From assembly GCA_965200505.1 (NCBI GenBank), contig OZ241343.1:1364001-1428000 (forward strand): DNA of 64,000 bases, given 5' to 3'. Under the pieces are notes generated by a model, which did no database searches, was not told where the DNA came from, and saw only the letters and a list, made by a program, of their open reading frames with translations. Shown piece after piece: positions 54,179-62,874 of this stretch. The first letter of the stretch is position 1. The number at the start of each line of letters is the position of its first letter. Source of the stretch: VXNE01 sp965200505. GTDB lineage: Bacteria > Pseudomonadota > Gammaproteobacteria > Pseudomonadales > Azotimanducaceae. A program made the position numbers and the translations under genes.

Positions 54179-56477
54179 ACGATTCCTCCCGATAGCCCTT
54201 GATGCCCCGCGCCAAATTGGATTCCACGCTGCCAAAGCCGGCGAGGCCGCGAAACACGAACTGTAGCAGGATGCCCCGCTCCTCGGCGGCGTCCCCCAAC
54301 AGGCCCGTCTGCGCCTCCACATAGCGCCGATAGATGGCACGCGCCTGCCAGCAGCAGGTGGCGTACTCGAAACCGGCGAACACCTCGTTGGCGCGATCCT
54401 GCTCGAAATCATAGGCGAACCGCGCTATCGCCGCCCAACGGTCGCTCAAGGGCCAGATGAGCGAGGCGTCGCTCTGATCGATGGCCCCCGCCCGGCGCTG
54501 GCGGTGGCCGAAGTTGACGATGCGCCGGTTGTCGCGGCGGTATTGCAGCGCCAGGCCCACCTCGTCGGCCTGGCCCCGGTCCGTGTCCCAAGTGACGGCG
54601 GCGCTGGCCCTGAAATGCCCGGCGCGCGCCGCCAGTTCCGCCACCAAGGGCAGGTCGGCTTGCGGTGGCGGCAGCCCCTCGCCTAGGGACACGCGCCGAT
54701 CCTCGAAATGCACCACGGTGCCCACGCTGGCCGCAAGCCGCTCGGTGCCCGTCGCAGCGTCGAGCACGCGGCTGGTCATGGCAAGCGCCAGTTGATCGGC
54801 GTCGCTGATGCGGTCCAACCCCGCAAAGCGGTTGCGGCGAAAGAGTTGTTGGAAGGCGAACGGCGTGACGCTGGGGTCGAAGCGCGGCAGGTGGTCTTGC
54901 TCGGCGAATCCTTGCCGCAGGTAGTAGGCGCGGGGCTCCAAGGTCTGCACAAAGGTGGCGCCGCCAAGGGTCGCGCCCCGTTCGAGGAAGAGGCCGGCAT
55001 CAATGTCGCCGAAGGCGATGCGCCGTTCCGGGTTCGGGTTCCGGCTGGCCGCCACGCCATCGAGATCGTAGGCGGTGTAGCGGTAGCCGGCGCCGAACTT
55101 CAGGAAGCCCCAAGGCTTAATGAACGGCAATGAGACGCGCGGCTCGATGTGCAGGCGGCGACCATCGACTGCCGCGCCGCGTTCGGCGGGGGCATCGAAC
55201 GCCGTCCACACGGAGTCGATGGCCCAGTTAAGGGCACCGATCCTGCTGCCGACGTACGACAGATCGATTTCGGGCAGGCGCCGATAGGGGTCGGTACGCG
55301 GCGCCAGCCACTGGAAGCCCAACCCGCTGATGCCGGCCGACCAACCGCCGCGGTCAAAGCGGGCTGTGGCGAAGCGGGTGAGGAATGGCCGCCGCGCCAC
55401 GCCGAGGTCCGAGCCCAGATCCCGAAGGTAATCCACATCGCTCGCCGCGGTGTAGTCAATGATGGTGCTGAGCGGCCCGAAGCGGCCGCGGTGCTCGACG
55501 GTGGCAAGCCAGCGGTCGCTGTCATCCTGGCCGGTGTCCTCGGCATACATGGCGTCGTCCGGGAGCATGGCGATGCCGACGGCGGCTTCCGCGGAGCGTG
55601 TGAGGCCGCGCGCCTGAAGCTCCAGCCCGGCACCACGCTCGGCGACGTAGCGCGGCGTCACGGTGGCATCGTATTGAGGGTGCAGGTTGAAGTAGTAGGG
55701 AACGCTCAAGTCCAAGCCCTCGTCGCGGGACCAAGTCACATCTGGCGGCAAAAAGCCGGACTGCCGCTCGTCCGAAACGGGCAGGCGCAACCGCGGCACC
55801 CGCAAGATCGGCACACCGCGCAACTTGAGCGTGGCGCCTCGCACCTGCAACGCCTCGGCGCCTTCCCGCAGCCCGAGTTCCCGCGTCTCCAACTCCCAAG
55901 TCGCGGTGCCGGGTTCGCAGCGGGTGAAACGGGCGCCCAACAGCCGCGTCGTCTCGCCGGCACGCTCGACGACGTCTGCCGAACCTCGGAACCCGGGGCC
56001 GAACAGCAGGAACTCCACCTCCTCCGCGCGCCCCGCTCGGTCGCTGAACTCCGCCGTGGTGGCCGCCAACGCCAAGCCGGGCTCGGTGAGCGTGACGCCT
56101 CCGCTGAGTTCCACCTGTTGGGCTTGGTGGTCCAGCTCCGTCACCGTGGCGCGCTCGCCAGTCAACCGTCGGTTGCCCTGTTCCAACACCACCGCACCGT
56201 CCAAGATCACCAAGCCGCCCACACTGTGGCTCACCCGCCGGGCCCGCCCATGCAGGGGCAACGCCGCCGGATCCGCCCCCAAAGCGCGGGGCCGCTGCCG
56301 CTCGACGTAGAGTCCCTCGCACCACGACGGAATGCGCGTCCGCCGCTCCGCGGGGAACTCTGCGCGGGAGAGCCAATGCGTAGCGGCGATGCCGGCCCCT
56401 GGGGAATCGTCAGCAGCCACCGCCGAGAGCGACGTGGCGCAGAAAGCGACCAAGAGCGCGGCATGGAGGGGGTTCAC
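54165..56477 (-). CDS. lptD: LPS-assembly protein LptD
   Basis: 770 residues. Signal peptide LHAALLVAFCATSLSAVA. The N-terminal LptA-like jellyroll region (SHSVGGLVILDGAVVLEQGNRRLTGERATV) precedes the DUF3769-like 26-strand barrel (SVPYYFNLHPQYDATVTPRYVAERGAGLELQ). The disulfide Cys are recognisable: CEGLY near the N-terminus, CEPGT, and a CC pair (ATCCWQ) near the C-terminus. Inserts LPS in the outer leaflet. Upstream gene of surA in the operon. Confidence 0.95.
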   Translation of the reverse strand: MNPLHAALLVAFCATSLSAVAADDSPGAGIAATHWLSRAEFPAERRTRIPSWCEGLYVERQRPRALGADPAALPLHGRARRVSHSVGGLVILDGAVVLEQGNRRLTGERATVTELDHQAQQVELSGGVTLTEPGLALAATTAEFSDRAGRAEEVEFLLFGPGFRGSADVVERAGETTRLLGARFTRCEPGTATWELETRELGLREGAEALQVRGATLKLRGVPILRVPRLRLPVSDERQSGFLPPDVTWSRDEGLDLSVPYYFNLHPQYDATVTPRYVAERGAGLELQARGLTRSAEAAVGIAMLPDDAMYAEDTGQDDSDRWLATVEHRGRFGPLSTIIDYTAASDVDYLRDLGSDLGVARRPFLTRFATARFDRGGWSAGISGLGFQWLAPRTDPYRRLPEIDLSYVGSRIGALNWAIDSVWTAFDAPAERGAAVDGRRLHIEPRVSLPFIKPWGFLKFGAGYRYTAYDLDGVAASRNPNPERRIAFGDIDAGLFLERGATLGGATFVQTLEPRAYYLRQGFAEQDHLPRFDPSVTPFAFQQLFRRNRFAGLDRISDADQLALAMTSRVLDAATGTERLAASVGTVVHFEDRRVSLGEGLPPPQADLPLVAELAARAGHFRASAAVTWDTDRGQADEVGLALQYRRDNRRIVNFGHRQRRAGAIDQSDASLIWPLSDRWAAIARFAYDFEQDRANEVFAGFEYATCCWQARAIYRRYVEAQTGLLGDAAEERGILLQFVFRGLAGFGSVESNLARGIKGYREESYADR

Positions 56478-56720
56478 TCACGGCATGATATGCGACGCGG
56501 GCATGCAGGGTGCTTGCCGGCCGTACGGGGCTCGGTGCCTGTTGGGCGGTGTGAGGTTGATGGGGAACGCCTACGCGGGCAAGTTCGGGCTCCGTCAACT
56601 ACCCGGCTTGTAGTTCCCACAAGCCGCGAGGGAGGCTACGGCCCACGAACCTGAAGCGTCAACTGGCGCTGCGGGGCTGGAATTGCGACAGTCCGCTCGA
56701 ACGTGCAAGTATCTGCACTC

Positions 56721-56906
56721 GTGGAGACCAACACGGCGCGGGTCAAGCAGCAACTTGAGCGCGAAGGGTGGTTCTTGGCACGCCACGGTAGTGCTCATGA
56801 CATCTACCGGCATGCCGAGATCGAAGGCATCTTGACGTTGCCTCGCCATCGGCGGCTCACACCGGCGGTGGCGAGGTCCATCGCGAAGAAGGCTGGCTGG
56901 GCCTGA
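56721..56906 (+). CDS. hicA: HicA-family mRNA interferase toxin
   Basis: 61 residues from GTG 56721. The double-stranded RNA-binding-like fold of HicA: VKQQLEREGWFLARHGSAHDIYRHAE with the catalytic His in GSAHDIYRH, then TLPRHRRLTPAVARSIAKKAGW. Start is inferred: no ATG precedes the domain (GTG 56703 is an alternative). Followed 18 bases later by hicB. Confidence 0.84.
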   Translation: METNTARVKQQLEREGWFLARHGSAHDIYRHAEIEGILTLPRHRRLTPAVARSIAKKAGWA

Positions 56907-56924
56907 GGAAGAAGGAGAAGAACA

Positions 56925-57311
56925 GTGTCCCGATACCCAGCCTTCGTTGACCGGGAAGCGGGTGCGTATGGAGTGACCTTTCCGGACCTCCCGGGCATCG
57001 TGGCCATGGGCGAGACCATGGACGACGCCTTGGTCAACGCAGAAGAGGCCCTCCGAGACTATGTGATGGAAACCGAGCGGGATGGTGCGCAAATCGCCGA
57101 GGCGAGCCCGATGGAGAACGTGCCGCCGTCGGAAGGAAGCATCCTCGTGGCCATTCCGCTCATCCGCCTCTCCGGGCGCACGGTTCGCGCGAACCTGACT
57201 TTGGATGAAGGTGTGGTCGCCTTCATGGACTCGGAGGCCCGCCGGCGCCACATGACGCGAAAAGCGTTTGTGGAGTGGATGGCCCGTCGCATCGCGCAGC
57301 AAGGGGGATGA
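56925..57311 (+). CDS. hicB: HicB-family antitoxin
   Basis: 128 residues from a GTG. YPAFVDREAGAYGVTFPDLPGIVAMGETMDDALVNAEEALRDYV is the HicB N-terminal domain (quoted in part), followed by SGRTVRANLTLDEGVVAFMDSEA and MTRKAFVEWMARRI, a C-terminal ribbon-helix-helix-like DNA-binding tail. Neutralises HicA. The pair occupies the space between lptD and amgK that is normally empty. Confidence 0.86.
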   Translation: MSRYPAFVDREAGAYGVTFPDLPGIVAMGETMDDALVNAEEALRDYVMETERDGAQIAEASPMENVPPSEGSILVAIPLIRLSGRTVRANLTLDEGVVAFMDSEARRRHMTRKAFVEWMARRIAQQGG

Positions 57312-57371
57312 GCAACGGCGGCTAGTAGGTTTGGTTTGCCCGCTCGCGGGCCGCCCGCCACTTACAATTCG

Positions 57372-58367
57372 ATGGTGCAACGCCGTCGCCTTGAGCTCCA
57401 ATCGTGGTGCGCCGCTGAACTGGGGGCGCTTACCGCCTTCGACGCCTTGCCGGCCGAAGCGAGCACACGGCGCTTCTACCGCGCCCGTGGCGTGTTTGGC
57501 AGCGTCATCGTGATGGATGCGCCGCCGGAGACGGAGGACAACGCGCAGTTTCGCCGTCTCTCGCGGGTGTTGCGCGAAGGCGGCGTGCCGGTGCCGGAGG
57601 TCATCGCCTTCGACCCACGCGGGTTCATGCTGGTGACGGACTTCGGCGAGACGTTGTTTGAACGCGCCTATGCTGAGGGCAAAGTCAGTGCCACGCTCAA
57701 GCTCGCGCTGGACAACCTGGTGCGGATGCAGGCCATTCGCTCCGACGCCATCCCCGCCTACACCATCGAGCGTTTCCGAGCCGAGCTCAACATCTTCTCG
57801 GAGTGGCTGGTGGGGCGTTTCCTCGGTCTGGCGACGCCCCCCTTCCTCGCCGCCACTTGGGAGCAGTTGGTCGCCGCCACCCAAGCGCAGCCCCAAGCGA
57901 CGCTGCATCGGGACTATCACTGCCGCAACCTGCTGCTCACCGACGCTGGCGGCTTGGGCGTGGTGGATTTCCAAGATGCGTTGGTGGGACCTGTGGCCTA
58001 TGACTTGGTGTCCCTGCTGCGGGATTGCTACCACGCCTTCCCGGCGGCGGTGGTGGCGCAGTGGCGTTCGCGCTACTTGGCGGTGGCGAACTGCGGCATG
58101 GGCGAGAAGGACTTCCACCACGCTTTCGATTTGACCGGTGCGCAACGCCACCTGAAGGCCGCCGGCATCTTCGCTCGCTTGCATTTGCGTGACGGGCGGA
58201 GCAGCCATCTGGCCGACATCGCGCCGACCCTCCGCCGCGTGGTCGCCCTCGGCGGAGACCGCCCCGAGCTCAAGCCCCTCGCGGCTTGGCTCGACGCCGA
58301 TGTGCTGCCGGCGCTGGCGAAACGGCTCGCCGTCGAGCGCGCCGCACACCCCGCACCATCGCCATGA
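57372..58367 (+). CDS. amgK: N-acetylmuramate/N-acetylglucosamine kinase (AmgK-type)
   Basis: 331 residues, aminoglycoside-phosphotransferase fold. ALPAEASTRRFYRARGVFGSVIVMDAPPE is the AmgK N-lobe (S-x-R-x-Y), followed by FMLVTDFGETLFERAY and the catalytic loop LHRDYHCRNLLL with VVDFQDALVGPVAYDLVSLL. Phosphorylates recycled MurNAc at C1; MurU next door uses the product. Stop overlaps murU by four bases. ATG 57372 chosen. Confidence 0.9.
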   Translation: MVQRRRLELQSWCAAELGALTAFDALPAEASTRRFYRARGVFGSVIVMDAPPETEDNAQFRRLSRVLREGGVPVPEVIAFDPRGFMLVTDFGETLFERAYAEGKVSATLKLALDNLVRMQAIRSDAIPAYTIERFRAELNIFSEWLVGRFLGLATPPFLAATWEQLVAATQAQPQATLHRDYHCRNLLLTDAGGLGVVDFQDALVGPVAYDLVSLLRDCYHAFPAAVVAQWRSRYLAVANCGMGEKDFHHAFDLTGAQRHLKAAGIFARLHLRDGRSSHLADIAPTLRRVVALGGDRPELKPLAAWLDADVLPALAKRLAVERAAHPAPSP

Positions 58368-59029
58368 AGGCCATGATCCTCGCCGCCGGCCGCGGCGAGC
58401 GCCTGCTGCCCCTCACGGAGCGGTTGCCGAAGCCCTTGATTCCCATCGGCGGGGCACCGCTCATCGAGCACCAACTGCGTTGGCTGCAACGCGCCGGCAT
58501 TGCCGAGGTGGTGATTAATCTGCACCACTTGGGCGAACGCATCACCGCGGCGCTGGGCGACGGCAACGACATCGGCCTACGCATCGCCTACAGCCGCGAG
58601 GAGACGCTGCTCGATACCGGCGGTGGTGTGAGGGCCGCGCTGCCGTTGCTGGGCGACGAACCGTTTCTGCTGCTAAACGGCGACATCTGGACCAACTACC
58701 CGTTCCGGGCACTGGTCGGCTGCCAGCCGGCGGCCGCGCACATCGTGCTGACGCCGAGGCCCGATCATCGCCCGCAGGGAGACTTTGCTTTGGACGGTGA
58801 ACGCGCCCGGCATCACGGGGATCAGCGCGACGATCTCGTGTTCTGCGGCATCGCCGTGGTACACCCGGCGCTGTTCGCGAAAGCACCGGCGGGGCCGTTC
58901 AACATCGCGCGGGAACTCTACTTCGCCGCCGCCGCGGTGGGGCACCTGACCGGCGAGCGCTTCGACGGCGTGTGGTTCGACATCGGCAGCCACGATCAGC
59001 TGAAGGCGGCCCGCCGCTTCGCTGAGTAG
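58364..59029 (+). CDS. murU: N-acetylmuramate 1-phosphate uridylyltransferase
   Basis: 221 residues. MKAMILAAGRGERLLPLTERLPKPLIPIGG is the nucleotidyltransferase signature (G-x-G-x-R-x4-T-x4-K-P). VVINLHHLGERI, LDTGGGVRAALPLLG, FLLLNGDIWTN (metal Asp) and FNIARELYFAAAAVGHLTGERFDGVWFDIGSHDQLKAA match MurU (quoted in parts). Makes UDP-MurNAc from MurNAc-1-P in peptidoglycan recycling that bypasses fosfomycin-sensitive synthesis. Confidence 0.9.
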   Translation: MKAMILAAGRGERLLPLTERLPKPLIPIGGAPLIEHQLRWLQRAGIAEVVINLHHLGERITAALGDGNDIGLRIAYSREETLLDTGGGVRAALPLLGDEPFLLLNGDIWTNYPFRALVGCQPAAAHIVLTPRPDHRPQGDFALDGERARHHGDQRDDLVFCGIAVVHPALFAKAPAGPFNIARELYFAAAAVGHLTGERFDGVWFDIGSHDQLKAARRFAE

Positions 59030-59066
59030 GCGCGTTGGGCCGTGGCCGGCGCGGTAGAATCCGCCG

Positions 59067-59735
59067 ATGCCGCTTCCCCCATTGATCGCGCCATCCGTGC
59101 TGGCCGCGGACTTTGCCCGCTTGGGCGAGGAGGTGGATGCCGTGCTCGCCGCCGGCGCGGACGTCATCCACTTCGACGTGATGGACAATCACTATGTGCC
59201 CAACCTCACGGTGGGGCCACCGGTGTTGCGGGCGCTCCGGGCCCACGGCGTGACGGTGCCCATCGAGGCGCATCTGATGGCGCAGCCCGTTGATCGGCTC
59301 GCCCAAGACTTCATCGACGCCGGTGCCAGTTGCATCACCATCCACCCGGAAGCGACGCCGCATCCGCATCGTTCGCTGAGCCTGATCCGCGAACGGGGCG
59401 CCGAGGCTGGCGTGGCGTTGAACCCCGGCACGCCGCTGGCGGCGGTGGAGCGCATCCTGCACTTGGTGGATGTGGTGCTCGTCATGTCCGTGAATCCCGG
59501 TTTTGGCGGCCAGACATTCATCGCCGAGAGCCTTGCCGCGGTGCGCACGGTGCGTGAACGCCTTGACGCGAACGCGAGCGGCGAAGTGCGGCTGGAAATT
59601 GATGGCGGCATCCACGCCGGCAACATCGGCGCCGCGCGCGCCGCCGGCGCCGACATGTTCGTGGCCGGCACGGCCATCTTCGGCGCCCCGGACTATGCCG
59701 CCGCCATCGCCGAGCTACGCGCCCAACTCGGCTGA
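59067..59735 (+). CDS. rpe: ribulose-phosphate 3-epimerase
   Basis: 222 residues, TIM barrel. IAPSVLAADFARLGEEVDAV, DVIHFDVMDNHYVPNLTVG (H-F-D-x-M-D metal site), IEAHLM, ALNPGTPLAAVERIL, VLVMSVNPGFGGQTFIAESL and LEIDGGIHAGNI are diagnostic (quoted in parts). Pentose phosphate pathway. Seven bases after it, gph begins; start ATG 59067. Confidence 0.96.
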   Translation: MPLPPLIAPSVLAADFARLGEEVDAVLAAGADVIHFDVMDNHYVPNLTVGPPVLRALRAHGVTVPIEAHLMAQPVDRLAQDFIDAGASCITIHPEATPHPHRSLSLIRERGAEAGVALNPGTPLAAVERILHLVDVVLVMSVNPGFGGQTFIAESLAAVRTVRERLDANASGEVRLEIDGGIHAGNIGAARAAGADMFVAGTAIFGAPDYAAAIAELRAQLG

Positions 59736-59741
59736 GCGGCC

Positions 59742-60398
59742 ATGGCCGCGCCCGCTTTCGACGCCTACCTCTTCGACCTTGACGGCACCTTGGTCGATAC
59801 CGCGCCGGACATCATGGCGGCGCTCAACGTGGCCTTGCTGGAACACGGCTACCCGGCCGTGGACGAGGCGCTGACGCGGCATTGGGTGGGGCATGGCATC
59901 GCCCGGCTCATGGAGCAGGCGTTCGCTTGGCATGGCGAGCCACACCCGCCGGCGGCGCGTTACGAATCCATGTTGCGGCGGTTTCGGGAGCGCTATCGCG
60001 CCCACATCGCGGACCTCGGCGGCCCCTATCCGGGTGCGCGGCACGCGCTCGCCGCATTGCATGGCCGTGCGGGGCTCGGCGTCGTCACCAACAAACCGGC
60101 GTTCTTGACGACCCCGTTGCTCGCCGCGCTGGACCTCACGCGATACTTCGGCGTGGTGGTGGCCGGCGACACGCTCGCACATCCAAAACCGGCGCCAGAA
60201 CCGGCGCTCTTCGCCTGCGAGGCGCTCGGCGCGACGCCTTCGCGCACCTTGTTCGTCGGCGATTCCACCACGGACGTCGAGTGCGCCCGCGCCGCCGGAT
60301 GCCCGGTCTATTGCGTGTGCTACGGCTACAGCCACGGCGTGGCGCCGGAAGACCTAGGCGCCGACCGCGTCATTGATTCGCTAACCGCGCTGATATAG
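59742..60398 (+). CDS. gph: phosphoglycolate phosphatase
   Basis: 218 residues, HAD superfamily. YLFDLDGTLVDTAPDIMAALN (nucleophile Asp), GVVTNKPAFLTTPLL (motif II Thr and Lys), and VGDSTTDVECARAAGCPVYCV (acidic pair) are the HAD motifs. The context rpe-gph-trpE is classical. Detoxifies 2-phosphoglycolate. Start ATG 59742. Confidence 0.93.
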   Translation: MAAPAFDAYLFDLDGTLVDTAPDIMAALNVALLEHGYPAVDEALTRHWVGHGIARLMEQAFAWHGEPHPPAARYESMLRRFRERYRAHIADLGGPYPGARHALAALHGRAGLGVVTNKPAFLTTPLLAALDLTRYFGVVVAGDTLAHPKPAPEPALFACEALGATPSRTLFVGDSTTDVECARAAGCPVYCVCYGYSHGVAPEDLGADRVIDSLTALI

Positions 60399-60561
60399 CC
60401 TGCCGCGCCTTGCTCCCATGGGCTGGGCACAACGTGGCAAGCGCACACGCACATCCTCGCTGGCGATGAAGGCACTCGGGCCGTCGCGCCCGCCATCGCC
60501 GCGGTAACGCCGGGGGCCACCCGGCCATGGCCGCGTCCCAACACACTGCCCAGATGCCGCC

Positions 60562-62067
60562 ATGAACGAACGTCAATTTGCCGCACTCGCGGAGCAGGGT
60601 CACAACCGCGTTCCAGTGGTGTACGAGGTTCTGGCGGACCTCGACACCCCCCTGTCCGCTTACTTGAAGCTCGCCGACGCGCCCTACACCTACCTGTTGG
60701 AATCCGCCGAGGGCGGCGAGAAGTGGGGCCGCTATTCCATCATCGGGCTGCCGAGCCCGACGGTGCTGCGCGTCGCCGACGGCATCAGCACCGTGGAGAC
60801 GAACGGCACCGTGGTGGAGACGCGGCGCACGGACGATCCGCTCACCTTCATCGAGGGCTACCTAAACGCCGTCAAAGCCCCCAGCGCGGCGCTGGCCGAC
60901 ACCCCCCTGCCCCGCTTCGGCGGCGGTTTGGTGGGGTACTTCGGCTACGACACCGTACGCTACATCGAACCGCGGCTTGCCCGCGGCGCCCCGCCGGACC
61001 CGCTGGGCACACCAGACATCCTGCTGATGGCGTCCAACGACTTCGTGGTGTTCGACAACCTGCGGCAGCGCATGCAGCTCATCAGCCTCGTGGACCCAAA
61101 CGGCGCCGATGCGTACCGCATGGCGCGCACCCGCCTCGAGGATTTCGCGGGACGGCTTGCCGGGGCGGTGCCGTCCGTGCCCGAGAGCCCCACCGCGGCG
61201 GCGCCGGAAGAGCGGGACTTCGCCTCCTCCTTCGGACGCGACGCCTTCATGGCGGCGGTGGAGCGCATCCGCGAGTACACCCGCGCCGGCGATGCCATGC
61301 AGGTGGTGCTCGCGCAACGGATGTCCACGCCGTTCGGCGCGGCGCCCATCAACCTGTATCGCGCCCTGCGCAGCCTGAACCCATCACCGTACCTCTACTT
61401 CATGAACTTCGATGGTTTCCATGTGGTGGGTTCGTCGCCGGAAATCCTCGCCCGCGTGGAAGATGGACGCATCGTCAACCGCCCGTTGGCCGGCACCCGG
61501 CGCCGCGGGCGCACTGAGGCGGAGGACTTGGCGCTGGAACGGGAACTCTTGGCCGATCCGAAGGAAATCGCCGAGCACCTCATGCTCATCGACTTGGGGC
61601 GCAACGACGTGGGGCGCGTCACCGCCACTGGCTCCGTCAAGGTGACGGAGCGGTTCGCCATCGAGCGCTACTCCCACGTCATGCACATCTCCTCGAACGT
61701 CGAGGGCACCTTGGCGCCGGGCAAGACGGCGATGGACGCGCTGCGCGCCACGCTGCCGGTGGGCACGCTGTCCGGCGCCCCGAAGATCCGCGCCATGGAG
61801 ATCATCGACGAGTTGGAGCCGGTGAAGCGCGGCGTCTATGGTGGCGCGGTTGGCTACCTCTCCTACAACGGCAACATGGACACCGCCATCGCCATCCGCA
61901 CCGCGGTCATCAAGGACGGCACGCTCTACATTCAGGCCGGCGGCGGCATCGTCGCGGATTCCATCCCCCGCCTGGAGTGGAAGGAGAGCATGAACAAGGG
62001 CCGCGCCATCTTCCACGCGGCGCGGCTGGCGCACGGCGGGTTTCGCCACGGCGCCGACGGCGCCTGA
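60562..62067 (+). CDS. trpE: anthranilate synthase component I
   Basis: 501 residues. The N-terminal feedback-inhibition region includes YLLESAEGGEKWGRYSIIGL (the Leu-Leu-Glu-Ser box). The C-terminal chorismate-binding domain carries AGDAMQVVLAQRMSTPF, NPSPYLYFMNFDGFHVVGSSPEILARV, RPLAGTRRRGRT, LMLIDLGRNDVGRV, and LPVGTLSGAPKIRAMEIIDELE (quoted in parts). Uses chorismate plus ammonia from TrpG. trpG is not the next gene. The 163 bases upstream show no clear leader peptide. Confidence 0.95.
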   Translation: MNERQFAALAEQGHNRVPVVYEVLADLDTPLSAYLKLADAPYTYLLESAEGGEKWGRYSIIGLPSPTVLRVADGISTVETNGTVVETRRTDDPLTFIEGYLNAVKAPSAALADTPLPRFGGGLVGYFGYDTVRYIEPRLARGAPPDPLGTPDILLMASNDFVVFDNLRQRMQLISLVDPNGADAYRMARTRLEDFAGRLAGAVPSVPESPTAAAPEERDFASSFGRDAFMAAVERIREYTRAGDAMQVVLAQRMSTPFGAAPINLYRALRSLNPSPYLYFMNFDGFHVVGSSPEILARVEDGRIVNRPLAGTRRRGRTEAEDLALERELLADPKEIAEHLMLIDLGRNDVGRVTATGSVKVTERFAIERYSHVMHISSNVEGTLAPGKTAMDALRATLPVGTLSGAPKIRAMEIIDELEPVKRGVYGGAVGYLSYNGNMDTAIAIRTAVIKDGTLYIQAGGGIVADSIPRLEWKESMNKGRAIFHAARLAHGGFRHGADGA

Positions 62068-62073
62068 CGGCCG

Positions 62074-62874
62074 ATGGTTGAACTCGCCCGCAGAATCGCC
62101 GCGGCGCCGTGGTTCCACTGGGGCATCGTCGCCATCATCGTGGCGAACGGCGTGGTGATCGGGCTCGACACCTCGGCCACCCTCACCGAGCGCTTCCATC
62201 CGTGGTTCAAGGCCGCCAACCAGCTGTTCCTAGGCATTTTCGTGTTGGAAGCGGCGATCAAGATCATCGCCGTGCATCCGAAGCCGTCGCGGTACTTCAA
62301 GGACGGCTGGAACCTGTTCGACTTCACCATCATCGTGGTGAGCCTCTTGCCGGCCACCGGCGAGCTGGCGACGCTGGCGCGGCTGGCACGGCTCCTGCGG
62401 GTGCTGCGGCTGGTCTCGGCGCTGCCGGAGCTGCGTCTCATCGTGACGACGCTCGCCCGTTCGATTCCGAGCATGTTCAACGTGGTGTGGCTGATGTCCA
62501 TCATCTTCTACATCTACGCGGTGGCCGGCTATCATCTGTTCCACGACGTGGACCCAACGCATTGGCGCACCTTGGGAATCGCCCTCATCACGTTGTTCCG
62601 CATCGTCACGCTGGAAGACTGGACGGACGTGATGTACGCCGCGATGGAGCAGCACTGGTGGGCTTGGGCCTACTTCGTGAGCTTCGTGGTGGTGGGCACC
62701 TTCGTCGTCATCAACCTCTTCATCGCGGTGGTGCTGAACAACTTGGACGAGGCGAAGACGGAACGGCTGCGGGAATCCCTCGACAGCGACCCGGCGCGGG
62801 ACCTCTTGGAGGAGATCAAAGACGCGCGGGCGGCTCTGGAGCGCTTGGAACGCAAGCTCGGAGAGCGCCCATGA
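62074..62874 (+). CDS. voltage-gated ion channel, bacterial NaChBac-like
   Basis: 266 residues, six TM helices. S1-S3: WFHWGIVAIIVANGVVIGL, LFLGIFVLEAAIKIIAV, WNLFDFTIIVVSLLP. S4: LARLARLLRVLRLVSALPELRLI with Arg at regular threes. S5-P-S6: SIIFYIYAVAGYHLF, then the pore TLEDWTDVMYAAM (selectivity filter L-E-D-W-T; Na+ channels of this family often have L-E-S-W-S), then FVSFVVVGTFVVINLFIAVVL. A C-terminal coiled coil of about 40 residues follows. Ion selectivity uncertain. Start is 6 bases after trpE. Confidence 0.9.
   Translation: MVELARRIAAAPWFHWGIVAIIVANGVVIGLDTSATLTERFHPWFKAANQLFLGIFVLEAAIKIIAVHPKPSRYFKDGWNLFDFTIIVVSLLPATGELATLARLARLLRVLRLVSALPELRLIVTTLARSIPSMFNVVWLMSIIFYIYAVAGYHLFHDVDPTHWRTLGIALITLFRIVTLEDWTDVMYAAMEQHWWAWAYFVSFVVVGTFVVINLFIAVVLNNLDEAKTERLRESLDSDPARDLLEEIKDARAALERLERKLGERP

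Noticed and set aside
56595..58349. 584-codon minus-strand frame opposite hicAB and amgK
   Set aside because: No recognisable domain; the plus strand encodes hicA, hicB and amgK with conserved motifs.
60399..60561. trp leader peptide/attenuator before trpE
   Set aside because: No short frame with tandem Trp codons and no clear alternative stems.
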